5,456 nt of DNA, taken from Ilumatobacteraceae bacterium. Its GTDB lineage: Bacteria > Actinomycetota > Acidimicrobiia > Acidimicrobiales > Ilumatobacteraceae. A program made the translations under genes and the position numbers. Where the stretch lies: assembly GCA_019090765.1 (NCBI GenBank), contig JAHRVJ010000289.1:1-5456 (forward strand), read 5' to 3'. The notes below the pieces were generated by a model. The model had not been told where the DNA came from, searched no databases, and worked only from the letters and a program-made list of their open reading frames with translations. How positions within the stretch are numbered: the first letter of the stretch is position 1; the number at the start of each line of letters is the position of its first letter. This document shows, piece after piece, positions 1 to 5,456 of this stretch.

Positions 1-26
1 CGCGACCAGGTCGCGTGAACTCTCAT
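1..26 (-). CDS. Possible start of a further downstream gene (partial)
   Basis: An ATG at 24-26, 12 nt after the acyl-CoA dehydrogenase stop, opens a frame reading MRVHATWS that continues off the left edge. The short spacing fits the operon pattern, but there is no clear Shine-Dalgarno sequence and eight codons are too few to identify a product. It could equally be non-coding spacer. Confidence 0.25.
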
Positions 27-38
27 TGAAGAGCTTGG

Positions 39-1283
39 TTAGACGTTCTTCGCGAGATCTGAGAACGGAGTTGTGCGGTTGTCTGGGCCGGGCTCCTTGG
101 CCAAGCCCAAACCGCGCTCGCCGATGATGTTGCGCTGCACCTGATCAGTGCCGCCGTAGATGGAAGGCGCTGGCGAGAACACTGTGAGCTCCTGGAGTTC
201 GCCGCGACTCGGGCTATCGGGGCCGCTGAGTGTGGCACCGGGACCGAGGATGCTGCAGCCAACTTCGCGAGTGAGGCGGGTCATGTCGCTGTTGCGGAGC
301 TTCGCCATGTTGCCTTCACTGCCGGTTGCAGCGTTGCCTGACTTCATGCGGCCGATATGCCAGTCTGAAATCGAAATCATGGTGTGCAGACGCATCAGGT
401 CCTGACGCAGCACAGGGTTATTGATCGTGCCGTTTTCCTTCGCCAGCTTGATCATGCTCTTCAATCGGCCCGCCCCGACCATGCCGCCACCCATTGCGTG
501 CGGCTCGTCGCCGAATGAGCCGGCCTTACGATCAAGATGCCCCGAAACGGTGCCAGCAATCGCGGCGCTCGGAGCCGCAATTGTCTCGCCGCCGATGCTG
601 CTGCGCTCAACCATCAAAGTCGTGTTGGTCACGCGCCAGCCGTCGTTGAGATCTCCAAGTAGGGATGTGGCGGGAACTCGGCAGTCGTCCATGAACACTT
701 CGTTGAACATCGCCCGGCCCGTCATCTCTCGGAGGGGACGAATATCGACGCCATCTTGCATCATCGGGAAAGCGAAGTAGCTGATACCGCGGTGCTTGGG
801 CAAATCGGGGTCCGTGCGGGCGATGAGGATGCCATAGTCGGCCCACTGGCCGCCGGAGGTCCACACCTTCTGACCGTTGATGATCCACTCGTCGCCGTCG
901 CGAATCGCCTTGGTTTGCAAGCCAGCGAGGTCGGATCCAGCAACAGGCTCGGAGAAAAGCTGACACCAACCATGCTGGCCGTTGAGGATCTTCGGAACGA
1001 ACTCTTCAATCAGTTCGGGAGACCCGTGCGCGAGCAGTGTTGGCGCCGCGAGCATCATGCCAATTCCTGCCGGCGGGCCGAGTGCCCCGCGGGCGACCAT
1101 TGCATCGACCAGCGCGCCCGCCTGTGCACGCGACCAGCCGCGGCCGTAAGGCGCTGGCAGAGTGGGGTTGGACAGCCCGGCCTTGCCCATCCGGCCCCAC
1201 CATTCAGCAACAGTGATCTCGGGGTCCCAGTTTTCGTCTAGCCACGAGTCGATGTCGAGTTCGCCAGTATTGGTGTCAGTCAT
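39..1283 (-). CDS. Acyl-CoA dehydrogenase (FadE-like)
   Basis: A complete 414-residue flavoenzyme of the acyl-CoA dehydrogenase family, expected to use FAD to form the alpha,beta double bond of an acyl-CoA and pass electrons to ETF. The N-terminal helical domain carries EWWGRMGKAGLSNPTLPAPYGRG. The middle beta domain has the family signature LFSEPVAGSDLAG at 109-121 and INGQKVWTSGGQWADY at 135-150. The C-terminal helical domain ends with SIYGGTDQVQRNIIGERGLG at 374-393. At the site of the MCAD catalytic Glu (YEGT) this protein has Gly377. Glu226, in TLMVERSS, falls where isovaleryl- and long-chain enzymes carry their catalytic Glu, so it is the likely base. This layout is common among mycobacterial FadE proteins, some of which work as two-gene heteromers. 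The start is set by AGGAG 6 nt upstream. Placement after ligase and lyase genes suggests it acts on the CoA ester made by the FadD-type enzyme. Confidence 0.95.
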   Translation of the reverse strand: MTDTNTGELDIDSWLDENWDPEITVAEWWGRMGKAGLSNPTLPAPYGRGWSRAQAGALVDAMVARGALGPPAGIGMMLAAPTLLAHGSPELIEEFVPKILNGQHGWCQLFSEPVAGSDLAGLQTKAIRDGDEWIINGQKVWTSGGQWADYGILIARTDPDLPKHRGISYFAFPMMQDGVDIRPLREMTGRAMFNEVFMDDCRVPATSLLGDLNDGWRVTNTTLMVERSSIGGETIAAPSAAIAGTVSGHLDRKAGSFGDEPHAMGGGMVGAGRLKSMIKLAKENGTINNPVLRQDLMRLHTMISISDWHIGRMKSGNAATGSEGNMAKLRNSDMTRLTREVGCSILGPGATLSGPDSPSRGELQELTVFSPAPSIYGGTDQVQRNIIGERGLGLAKEPGPDNRTTPFSDLAKNV

Positions 1284-1384
1284 TTGATGCTCCTGTGGTC
1301 GGGTTGCGTCGTGGTTGTAATGCTAGGAAATTCAGGTCAGTGAGATGTCTTCGAGAGGGCAGAAATTTGGGGACGGCGTCAAGT
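1284..1384 (-). other. Intergenic gap between DUF35 and acyl-CoA dehydrogenase genes
   Basis: At 101 bp this is the only sizeable non-coding gap in the window. It is more A/T-rich in places (AAATTT, GAATTT) than the flanking genes. I see no stem-loop followed by a T-run, so no intrinsic terminator. On the minus strand, TAGCAT at 1320-1325 fits the loose TAnnnT form of an actinobacterial -10 box about 36 nt before the start codon, but no convincing -35 box lies at the right distance. TTGACG at 1377-1382 is too far away to pair with it. A separate weak promoter here is possible but unproven; read-through from the upstream operon is equally likely. Confidence 0.4.
1290..1294 (-). promoter_or_regulatory. 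Ribosome binding site of the acyl-CoA dehydrogenase gene
   Basis: AGGAG on the minus strand lies 6 nt before the ATG at 1281-1283. It is the best Shine-Dalgarno match in the window and fixes the start. Independent initiation fits a gene that is not overlapped by its upstream neighbour. Confidence 0.75.
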
Positions 1385-1392
1385 TCAACTTG
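1380..1392. repeat. 13-bp palindrome over the DUF35 stop codon
   Basis: CAAGTT-C-AACTTG has perfect 6-bp arms around a single central base, and the DUF35 stop codon lies in its middle. It could be a repressor operator for the following dehydrogenase gene. It is too short and lacks the T-run of a terminator. Its CAAG and CTTG half-sites are spaced 5 bp apart, unlike the 2-bp spacing I recall for KstR2 sites. It could be chance. Confidence 0.3.
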
Positions 1393-1786
1393 GATCATCG
1401 GCCCATAGAAGAACGAAATCATCGCTGCGAATAGCGATTCGCAAATTGAGCTGTTGCCCAATACTGACGCGATCTGGACTGATCGATGTTGCCGCGAGCA
1501 CCCGCGCGCCTTCTTCAAGCTCCACAAGCAGAGTGGCGTAGGGAACCTGTTCCTGCCAGCCGAGGTCGCGACTGCGGTGGCTTACCACGAACGAATAAAC
1601 GCTCCCGCGACCGCTAACGGCCTGGTATGAACTCTGGGCCGAATAGCAGCTGGGGCAAAGGCGACGTGGCGGATGGCGCCACTGCCCGCAATCGCCGCAC
1701 CGCTGGATGCAGAGAGTGTCGGCGGCGATACAGGCATGGTTCCAATCGAGCAGCAGCCACTCAGGTGTCGGCAGAAACGTTGTCAT
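1385..1786 (-). CDS. DUF35 zinc-ribbon / OB-fold acyl-CoA-binding subunit
   Basis: A 133-residue protein with the full DUF35 layout. An N-terminal helical part (EWLLLDWNHACI) is followed by a rubredoxin-like zinc ribbon with Cys30-x2-Cys33 and Cys44-x2-Cys47 (CGDCGQWRHPPRRLCPSC). An OB-fold follows from about residue 55, with GSVYSFVVSHR, PYATLLVELEEG and a closing IGQQLNLRI segment. DUF35 proteins usually partner thiolase-fold enzymes. In the ChsH2-Ltp2 aldolase the DUF35 domain is needed for activity, and in BbsAB a similar small protein supports a thiolase. Here it starts in the ATGA overlap with the thiolase-like gene, a strong sign that the two form one complex. Unlike ChsH2, it has no MaoC hydratase domain, so it is a stand-alone subunit and the hydration step must come from another protein. 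Its TGA stop sits in a short palindrome ahead of the acyl-CoA dehydrogenase gene. Confidence 0.93.
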   Translation of the reverse strand: MTTFLPTPEWLLLDWNHACIAADTLCIQRCGDCGQWRHPPRRLCPSCYSAQSSYQAVSGRGSVYSFVVSHRSRDLGWQEQVPYATLLVELEEGARVLAATSISPDRVSIGQQLNLRIAIRSDDFVLLWADDPS

Positions 1787-2967
1787 CGGTCAACCCCGAG
1801 GATCGCCACACTGCCGTCACCGAAGTCGCCATAGCCGGTTACGAGCGCCAGTTCGGCGTTCTCGACCTGGGCCTTGCCGGCGGCTCCACGTATTTGGCGC
1901 GTGGCTTCGACAACGTGGTTGAGTCCCCAGCAGTGGCCCTGCGAAAGCAAACCACCGTGGGTATTCATGGGGTGCTTCCCGCCCAGTTCGATATTGCCGT
2001 CGGCAACGAAGTCTGCGGCTCCACCAGGCTCGGCATAGCCGAGCGCTTCGAGTTGTAGCAATACGACGTAGGTGAAGCAGTCGTAGATCTCGAGCACGTC
2101 GATGTCGTGGGGAGTCACCCCGGCCCTTTCGAATGCTCGGGGCGCAGCACGATGGATGCCCAGCTCGAGAATGTTGTCGCGGCTCGCGATCTCGTCGGCC
2201 GGCGACGGATGGCCTTCGGCTCCACCTAGGTAGACAACCGCTGGATGAGCCAAGTCCCGGGCGCGTTCGAGGCTTGTAACGACCACTGCCGTCGCGCAAT
2301 CGGTCTCGACGCAACAATCGAACTTGCGCAGCGGCTCAGCGATGTAAGGGGACTCGCGATAGTCCTCCAGGGTTAGCGGCCGACCGCGCATCAGAGCTTT
2401 GTCGTTGAGGTGAGCGTGATTGCGACAAGCCATCGCAACAGCGGCCGCGGCTTCCTCTGGAACGTTGTACATCTCCACGTATCGGCGCAGATACAAGCTG
2501 TAGTGCTGGGCAGCCGACATCAGACCGTAAGGCGCATATGCGTTACGAACCGTTTCGCCCATCGGCCCGGTGTTCATCTGGCGGCGGCTGGGAGGTTTGT
2601 CGGCCTTAGGCCGCAGGGCAGAATATCCGTTCCACCCCATGCAGACGAGCACTGTGTCGGCCACCCCGCAGGCAATGGCCATCGTGGCTGACTGCAGTGA
2701 CGCGGTTGGCGAGGCGCCTCCCATGGGCACCGAGACGTGGTAGGCCACATCGGGGATCCCAAGGTTGGCGGCAATCTCTTCGGTGCTCATATAGCCCGGC
2801 GGGGGAATGACACCGTTGACATCGGAAGGGCTCAGGCCAGCATCGGCGATCGCCTCGACGGACGCGTCGAGGATCAGATCGCAGATATGGCGGTCGGAGC
2901 CTCGGACGTAGTCTGTCTCACCAACCCCCACGATCGCCGTGGATCCCCAGATGTCAGCTGGTATCAC
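1783..2967 (-). CDS. Thiolase-fold lipid-transfer (Ltp/SCP-x-like) protein, likely acyl-CoA C-C lyase
   Basis: A 394-residue protein of the thiolase superfamily, SCP-x/Ltp branch. Visible landmarks: IVGVGETDY near the N-terminus; the helix pattern ATMAIACGVADTVLV at 94-108; FDCCVETDCATAVVVTS at 216-232; EIYDCFTY at 293-300; NTHGGLLSQGHCWGLN at 335-350; and GYGDFGDGSVAILG at the C-terminus. Aligned by eye to SCP-x thiolases, the nucleophilic Cys falls at Gly84 (PMGGASPTAS), and the C-terminal CGGGG motif is also absent. His345 in GHC matches the His of the thiolase GHP motif. Loss of the nucleophile, plus the DUF35 gene directly after it, points to a retro-aldol lyase like Ltp2-ChsH2(DUF35), which releases a short acyl-CoA from a 3-hydroxyacyl-CoA. 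A true thiolase paired with a zinc-ribbon subunit, as in BbsAB, is the alternative. The start is GTG within GTGA, shared with the synthetase stop; the next Met (60) would remove the first core strand. The stop overlaps the DUF35 ATG. Confidence 0.9.
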   Translation of the reverse strand: MIPADIWGSTAIVGVGETDYVRGSDRHICDLILDASVEAIADAGLSPSDVNGVIPPPGYMSTEEIAANLGIPDVAYHVSVPMGGASPTASLQSATMAIACGVADTVLVCMGWNGYSALRPKADKPPSRRQMNTGPMGETVRNAYAPYGLMSAAQHYSLYLRRYVEMYNVPEEAAAAVAMACRNHAHLNDKALMRGRPLTLEDYRESPYIAEPLRKFDCCVETDCATAVVVTSLERARDLAHPAVVYLGGAEGHPSPADEIASRDNILELGIHRAAPRAFERAGVTPHDIDVLEIYDCFTYVVLLQLEALGYAEPGGAADFVADGNIELGGKHPMNTHGGLLSQGHCWGLNHVVEATRQIRGAAGKAQVENAELALVTGYGDFGDGSVAILGVDR

Positions 2968-4571
2968 TGTCTGTCGACGGCGTGCTCACGCAGGCGCTTG
3001 TAGTCGACCTTGCCGTTGGCCGCTCGTCCGATTGTGTTGACCTCAACGATTTGTCGGGGTGCCTTGTATGCCGCGAGCCGCCCGCGAACGTGATCGATAA
3101 TCTCCTGCTCAACAAGATCAGTACCAGGTGCCGCCTGCACGACCCCGACAACCGTCTCCCCGAAACGCTCGTGGGGAACCCCGACGACGACGGCATCGAT
3201 GATCGCGGGATGGGTCTTGAGCGCCTCCTCGACTTCTTCGGGGAAGATTTTCTCACCGCCACTGTTGATACATACCGAACCTCTACCGAGCACGTTGACT
3301 GTTCCGTCGGCATCGATTGTGGCGTAGTCGCCGGGGCATGAATAACGGTTGCCATCGACCATGATGAACGTGCGGTCGGACTTTTCGGGGTCCTTGTAGT
3401 AACCGATTGGCTGGCGTCCGCCGACCGCGAGGCGACCAATGCTGGATGACCCCGGAAGCACGCGATTGCCTTCGTCGTCGACAACAATTGTGTTCTCGCT
3501 TGCCTCGAATCGGGCGGTCTTGGCAGTTGTACCTCCGCCGGACACCGAAGTTCCCATACCGAGTGCTTCGGAGGAGGAGAAGGCGTCCATCAGCATCATC
3601 TTCGGCTGATGCCCAAGCATTCCCTGTTTGGTTTCCTCACTCCACATCACACCTGAGGAAACAAAGGCCAAGACCGAGTCGAGTCCCCACCGATCAGGTT
3701 CGGCATCGAGAGCGGTAAGGATTGGCTTGGCAAATGCGTCACCGACGATCGCGATCGCGTTGACCTTGTCTCGATCGATGGTGTCGAGTAGTTCGGCCGC
3801 GTCGAAGTGCCGTGATTCGAGCACGACGATGCAGCCGCCGGAGTTGAGAGTGCCGAAGGATGTGAGCGAGCCGGTTCCATGCATCAACGGACACGCCGGC
3901 ATCCCCACGGGGCCAGGCTGGGTGAGCCCGGCAGCTGCAAAGTCGGGATCGTATTCATCGGGAACACTGAGGCCGAGGCCAGCGCCGAGGACCACGATCA
4001 GGTCGTCTTGGCGCCACATCACGCCCTTGGGCATGCCGGTGGTTCCCCCGGTGTACAGCATGTAGAGATCGTCACCGCTGCGCTCGACACGATCAGCGAC
4101 CGGCTCGCCCGGGGTGTCGACGGTGTCTTCATAGGGAACAGCCCAATCCGGGCAGGGTCCGGATCCGTCGTCGACCCACAACCAGGTCTTAACCTTCGGC
4201 ACCCGATCTTTGATTTCTTCGATCGTGTCGACGAAGGTCCCGTGGAAGATCACGGCGACCGCGTCAGCGTTGTCCCATAGGTAGACAAGCTCATCAGCGG
4301 CGTAGCGGTAGTTGGTGTTGACCGGAACGAGAGATGCCTTGTAGCAGGCGAAGAAGGTCTCGAGATACTCGATGCTGTTGTACAGGTACTGTGCGACCTT
4401 GTCCTGCTTTTGGGCGCCCTGGTCGAGCAGGTATCGGGCAGTTCCTTCAGCGCGCCGCTCGGCTTCGGCCCAGGTGACGGTCTTGGAGCCTTGCTTCGCG
4501 AAAGGAGCGTCGGGCAACTGTGCCGCAGCGGTCTCCCACAGTTCGGCGAAGGTCCATCCTTGTTCTGACAT
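2964..4571 (-). CDS. FadD-type ATP-dependent acyl-CoA synthetase (ANL family)
   Basis: Predicted to adenylate a carboxylic acid with ATP and transfer it to CoA, making the acyl-CoA the neighbouring enzymes need. From the chosen start it is 535 residues, normal for the family. All core ANL motifs are present: the ATP P-loop YTGGTTGMPKG at 173-183; a PLMHGTG segment at 228-234; the A5 region with SSSEALG at 332-338 (Glu335); Asp415 in CPGDYATID; the hinge region GRGSVCINSGGEKIFPEEVE at 429-448; and the catalytic lysine Lys521 in NGKVDY. It therefore looks fully active. The style resembles mycobacterial FadD19-like ligases that activate steroid side chains, but substrate cannot be assigned from this. 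The frame is open for 37 further codons to 4682, but those lie inside the CMD gene and do not look like the family; the ATG at 4569-4571 (MSEQGWTF) is the better start. Its Shine-Dalgarno region (GAAAGAACGGA) is weak, which fits coupling to the CMD gene 5 nt upstream. Its TGA stop overlaps the next GTG start by 4 nt. Confidence 0.95.
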   Translation of the reverse strand: MSEQGWTFAELWETAAAQLPDAPFAKQGSKTVTWAEAERRAEGTARYLLDQGAQKQDKVAQYLYNSIEYLETFFACYKASLVPVNTNYRYAADELVYLWDNADAVAVIFHGTFVDTIEEIKDRVPKVKTWLWVDDGSGPCPDWAVPYEDTVDTPGEPVADRVERSGDDLYMLYTGGTTGMPKGVMWRQDDLIVVLGAGLGLSVPDEYDPDFAAAGLTQPGPVGMPACPLMHGTGSLTSFGTLNSGGCIVVLESRHFDAAELLDTIDRDKVNAIAIVGDAFAKPILTALDAEPDRWGLDSVLAFVSSGVMWSEETKQGMLGHQPKMMLMDAFSSSEALGMGTSVSGGGTTAKTARFEASENTIVVDDEGNRVLPGSSSIGRLAVGGRQPIGYYKDPEKSDRTFIMVDGNRYSCPGDYATIDADGTVNVLGRGSVCINSGGEKIFPEEVEEALKTHPAIIDAVVVGVPHERFGETVVGVVQAAPGTDLVEQEIIDHVRGRLAAYKAPRQIVEVNTIGRAANGKVDYKRLREHAVDRQ

Positions 4572-4576
4572 TGTGG

Positions 4577-5155
4577 TTATCCGTTCTTTCCGGTTGGTGT
4601 TTCGCCTGTGGGTGGCCATGGCTCGACACCCTCTTCGAGGGGAATATCGAGCGACTTGAGCAATGCAGAAAACATATGCCAATTGCCAATAGCGGCCACG
4701 ATTTCGACGAGGACCGCATCATCGTCAAATACCGCGCGGCATTCGGCCCAGGTGCTGTCGCTGATCTCGCCGTTCTCGATCGTTTCGTCGGTGGCAGCCA
4801 GTACAGCTCGTTCCGGTGCGCCGAAGTGCTCGGCGTTGCGCCAATCACGGACGGCCAGCAGGTCTTTTTCGGGGATGTCGAGCATGCGCGACACGCGCCA
4901 GTGCTGCGTCCACTCATAAACCGAGTTTCCAGCCCACCCAAGCCGCATGATGATCAGCTCGCGTAGGCGTGCATCGAGCACCCCGTTCCAGAGCAGTTCA
5001 TTGAGCAGCTTGGCCAACGCCGCGGCAACGCCAGGCTGGTGCAGGGTCACGCGAAACACCGCCAGCTCGGCCATATTCTCGGGCACGCCGTGTTCGGCCG
5101 CTCGCCGCCTGGCTTCATCTACATCGAGCATCGGTACCCGGTTTGACGTGGTCAT
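4577..5155 (-). CDS. Carboxymuconolactone decarboxylase (CMD/AhpD-fold) family protein
   Basis: A 192-residue, mostly helical protein. The core lies at about residues 45-125, with the signature ELIIMRLGWAGNSVYEWTQH at 66-85. Counting back from His85, the AhpD proton-relay Glu corresponds to Glu66, and both are present. The two redox cysteines of AhpD's CxxC correspond to Ser78 and Glu81, so the protein cannot act as an AhpD-type thiol peroxidase. The Y-E-W-x-x-H version is a common CMD subgroup, known from many catabolic clusters but with poorly defined reactions. Proposed roles in this superfamily include lactone decarboxylation and small hydrolytic or isomerising steps; none can be chosen from the sequence. 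There is no signal peptide or membrane segment, so it is probably cytoplasmic. The start is supported by a Shine-Dalgarno site. Its TAA stop is 5 nt before the acyl-CoA synthetase start, indicating co-translation. The C-terminal tail from about residue 170 is acidic and proline-rich and lies outside the core. Confidence 0.87.
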   Translation of the reverse strand: MTTSNRVPMLDVDEARRRAAEHGVPENMAELAVFRVTLHQPGVAAALAKLLNELLWNGVLDARLRELIIMRLGWAGNSVYEWTQHWRVSRMLDIPEKDLLAVRDWRNAEHFGAPERAVLAATDETIENGEISDSTWAECRAVFDDDAVLVEIVAAIGNWHMFSALLKSLDIPLEEGVEPWPPTGETPTGKNG

Positions 5156-5163
5156 CTTGGTAT

Positions 5164-5170
5164 CCCTTCT
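5164..5170 (-). promoter_or_regulatory. Ribosome binding site of the CMD-family gene
   Basis: AGAAGGG on the minus strand lies 8 nt before the ATG at 5153-5155. It supports this start over the internal Met9 codon. It sits in the 29-nt spacer after the alcohol dehydrogenase stop. Confidence 0.6.
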
Positions 5171-5184
5171 GGGTTGGTTTGAGT

Positions 5185-5456
5185 TCAGCTGTCAGGTGCG
5201 AAGACACCATGTAGGGGAGGAATCGAGTCTGGTGTGGTGCCCGAAAGGGTGTCGAGGAGGGTGGAGAGCCCATTGAATCCGACGACCTCCCGAGGCAGCG
5301 ATTCGAAGGGCCAACGCCTGGTCACGAGCAAGTCGATTGCAGCCTGGTAGGCGGGATAGTCGACCCCGAGTGAACCCCTGATCGTTAGTTCCTTGTACAC
5401 AATCGGGTCAGGACTGAATCCCGGGGCGCCGCCTCCGCCACGCGTTCCGGCGACCA
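5185..5456 (-). CDS. Zinc-type (MDR) alcohol dehydrogenase, C-terminal fragment
   Basis: The gene runs off the right edge, so only the last 89 codons and a TGA stop are present; the true start lies outside the window. The visible part reads as the end of the NAD(P)-binding fold and the closing catalytic-domain segment of a medium-chain dehydrogenase/reductase. It has a VAGTRGGGG turn, then PDPIVYKELTIRGSLGVDY, then a YQAAIDLL helix, and ends in PPLHGVFAPDS. The 'D-IV-KELTI-G-G' pattern is typical of zinc-binding alcohol/threonine-dehydrogenase-like MDR enzymes, which oxidise alcohols with NAD(P)+ in the cytoplasm. The zinc and catalytic ligands would be upstream and cannot be checked. A GTG at 5398-5400 opens a shorter frame, but the family match continues upstream of it to the window edge, so it is internal. 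The next gene begins 29 nt downstream. In context it may oxidise an alcohol or aldehyde before CoA activation; the substrate is unknown. Confidence 0.85.
   Translation of the reverse strand, partial: VAGTRGGGGAPGFSPDPIVYKELTIRGSLGVDYPAYQAAIDLLVTRRWPFESLPREVVGFNGLSTLLDTLSGTTPDSIPPLHGVFAPDS

Noticed and set aside
756..1241. Long plus-strand open frame of 161 codons
   Set aside because: It lies wholly antisense to the acyl-CoA dehydrogenase gene, has no recognisable domain and is rich in Arg/Ala/Gly; such mirror frames are expected in GC-rich coding DNA.
1380..1392. KstR2-type operator
   Set aside because: The half-sites CAAG and CTTG are present but separated by 5 bp rather than the 2 bp of the motif as I know it, so I do not assign a regulator.
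1276..1527. Minus-strand 83-codon frame spanning the DUF35 end and the intergenic gap
   Set aside because: Most of it is a shifted frame of DUF35, and it has no domain signal; it would also run into the acyl-CoA dehydrogenase start.
1783..2967. Standard acetyl-CoA acetyltransferase (beta-ketothiolase) label
   Set aside because: Neither the nucleophilic-Cys motif nor the C-terminal CGGGG motif is found, and the DUF35 partner fits the Ltp/SCP-x branch better.
2954..3487. Minus-strand open frame of 177 codons
   Set aside because: It is a shifted frame within the acyl-CoA synthetase gene, with a Ser/Arg-rich composition and no family features; the synthetase frame carries all the expected motifs across this region.
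4572..4682. N-terminal extension of the acyl-CoA synthetase by 37 codons
   Set aside because: The extension overlaps the end of the CMD gene, is Arg-rich and unlike any FadD N-terminus; the ATG at 4569-4571 gives a normal-length protein.
4520..4966. Plus-strand open frame of 148 codons with a hydrophobic start
   Set aside because: It is antisense to the CMD and synthetase genes and spans their junction; the apparent hydrophobic stretch is a by-product of the opposite strand's codons.

Overview
This 5.46-kb window looks like part of a catabolic gene cluster from a high-GC actinobacterium, probably a mycobacterium, rhodococcus or relative. That assignment is inferred from the GC-rich codons, the GTG start, the 4-nt stop/start overlaps, and the FadD/FadE/Ltp-like style of the proteins. 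No taxonomic marker such as an rRNA gene is present. All supported genes lie on the minus strand, so the window reads right to left as a single gene string.

In transcription order the genes are: the C-terminal end of a zinc-type (MDR) alcohol dehydrogenase that enters from the right edge (5185-5456); a carboxymuconolactone-decarboxylase/AhpD-fold protein (4577-5155); a FadD-type acyl-CoA synthetase (2964-4571); a thiolase-fold protein of the SCP-x/lipid-transfer (Ltp) group (1783-2967); a DUF35 zinc-ribbon/OB-fold protein (1385-1786); and, after a 101-bp gap, an acyl-CoA dehydrogenase (39-1283). The first 26 bases may hold the start of another gene. The synthetase, thiolase-like and DUF35 genes are joined by 4-nt overlaps (GTGA and ATGA), and the CMD and synthetase genes are 5 nt apart. 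The first five genes are therefore very likely one operon. The dehydrogenase has its own good Shine-Dalgarno site and may be read through or have its own promoter.

Read together, the genes form an activation and chain-shortening module. A dehydrogenase could oxidise an alcohol, the ligase would make the acyl-CoA, the FadE-like enzyme would introduce a double bond, and the thiolase-like/DUF35 pair would split the carbon chain. The thiolase-fold protein lacks the usual nucleophilic cysteine (Gly84 sits at the aligned place) and is paired with DUF35. This resembles the Ltp2-ChsH2(DUF35) retro-aldolase of steroid side-chain degradation more than a normal beta-ketothiolase. No enoyl-CoA hydratase is visible; it would have to be encoded outside the window. 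The substrate cannot be read from the sequence: a sterol or bile-acid side chain, a terpenoid or another branched or cyclic acid are all possible.

I see no RNA genes, mobile elements, CRISPR arrays or convincing terminators. The genes belong to known families. The features most worth following are the cysteine-less thiolase/DUF35 pair, the altered active-site positions in the CMD protein and the acyl-CoA dehydrogenase, and a small palindrome at the operon junction.
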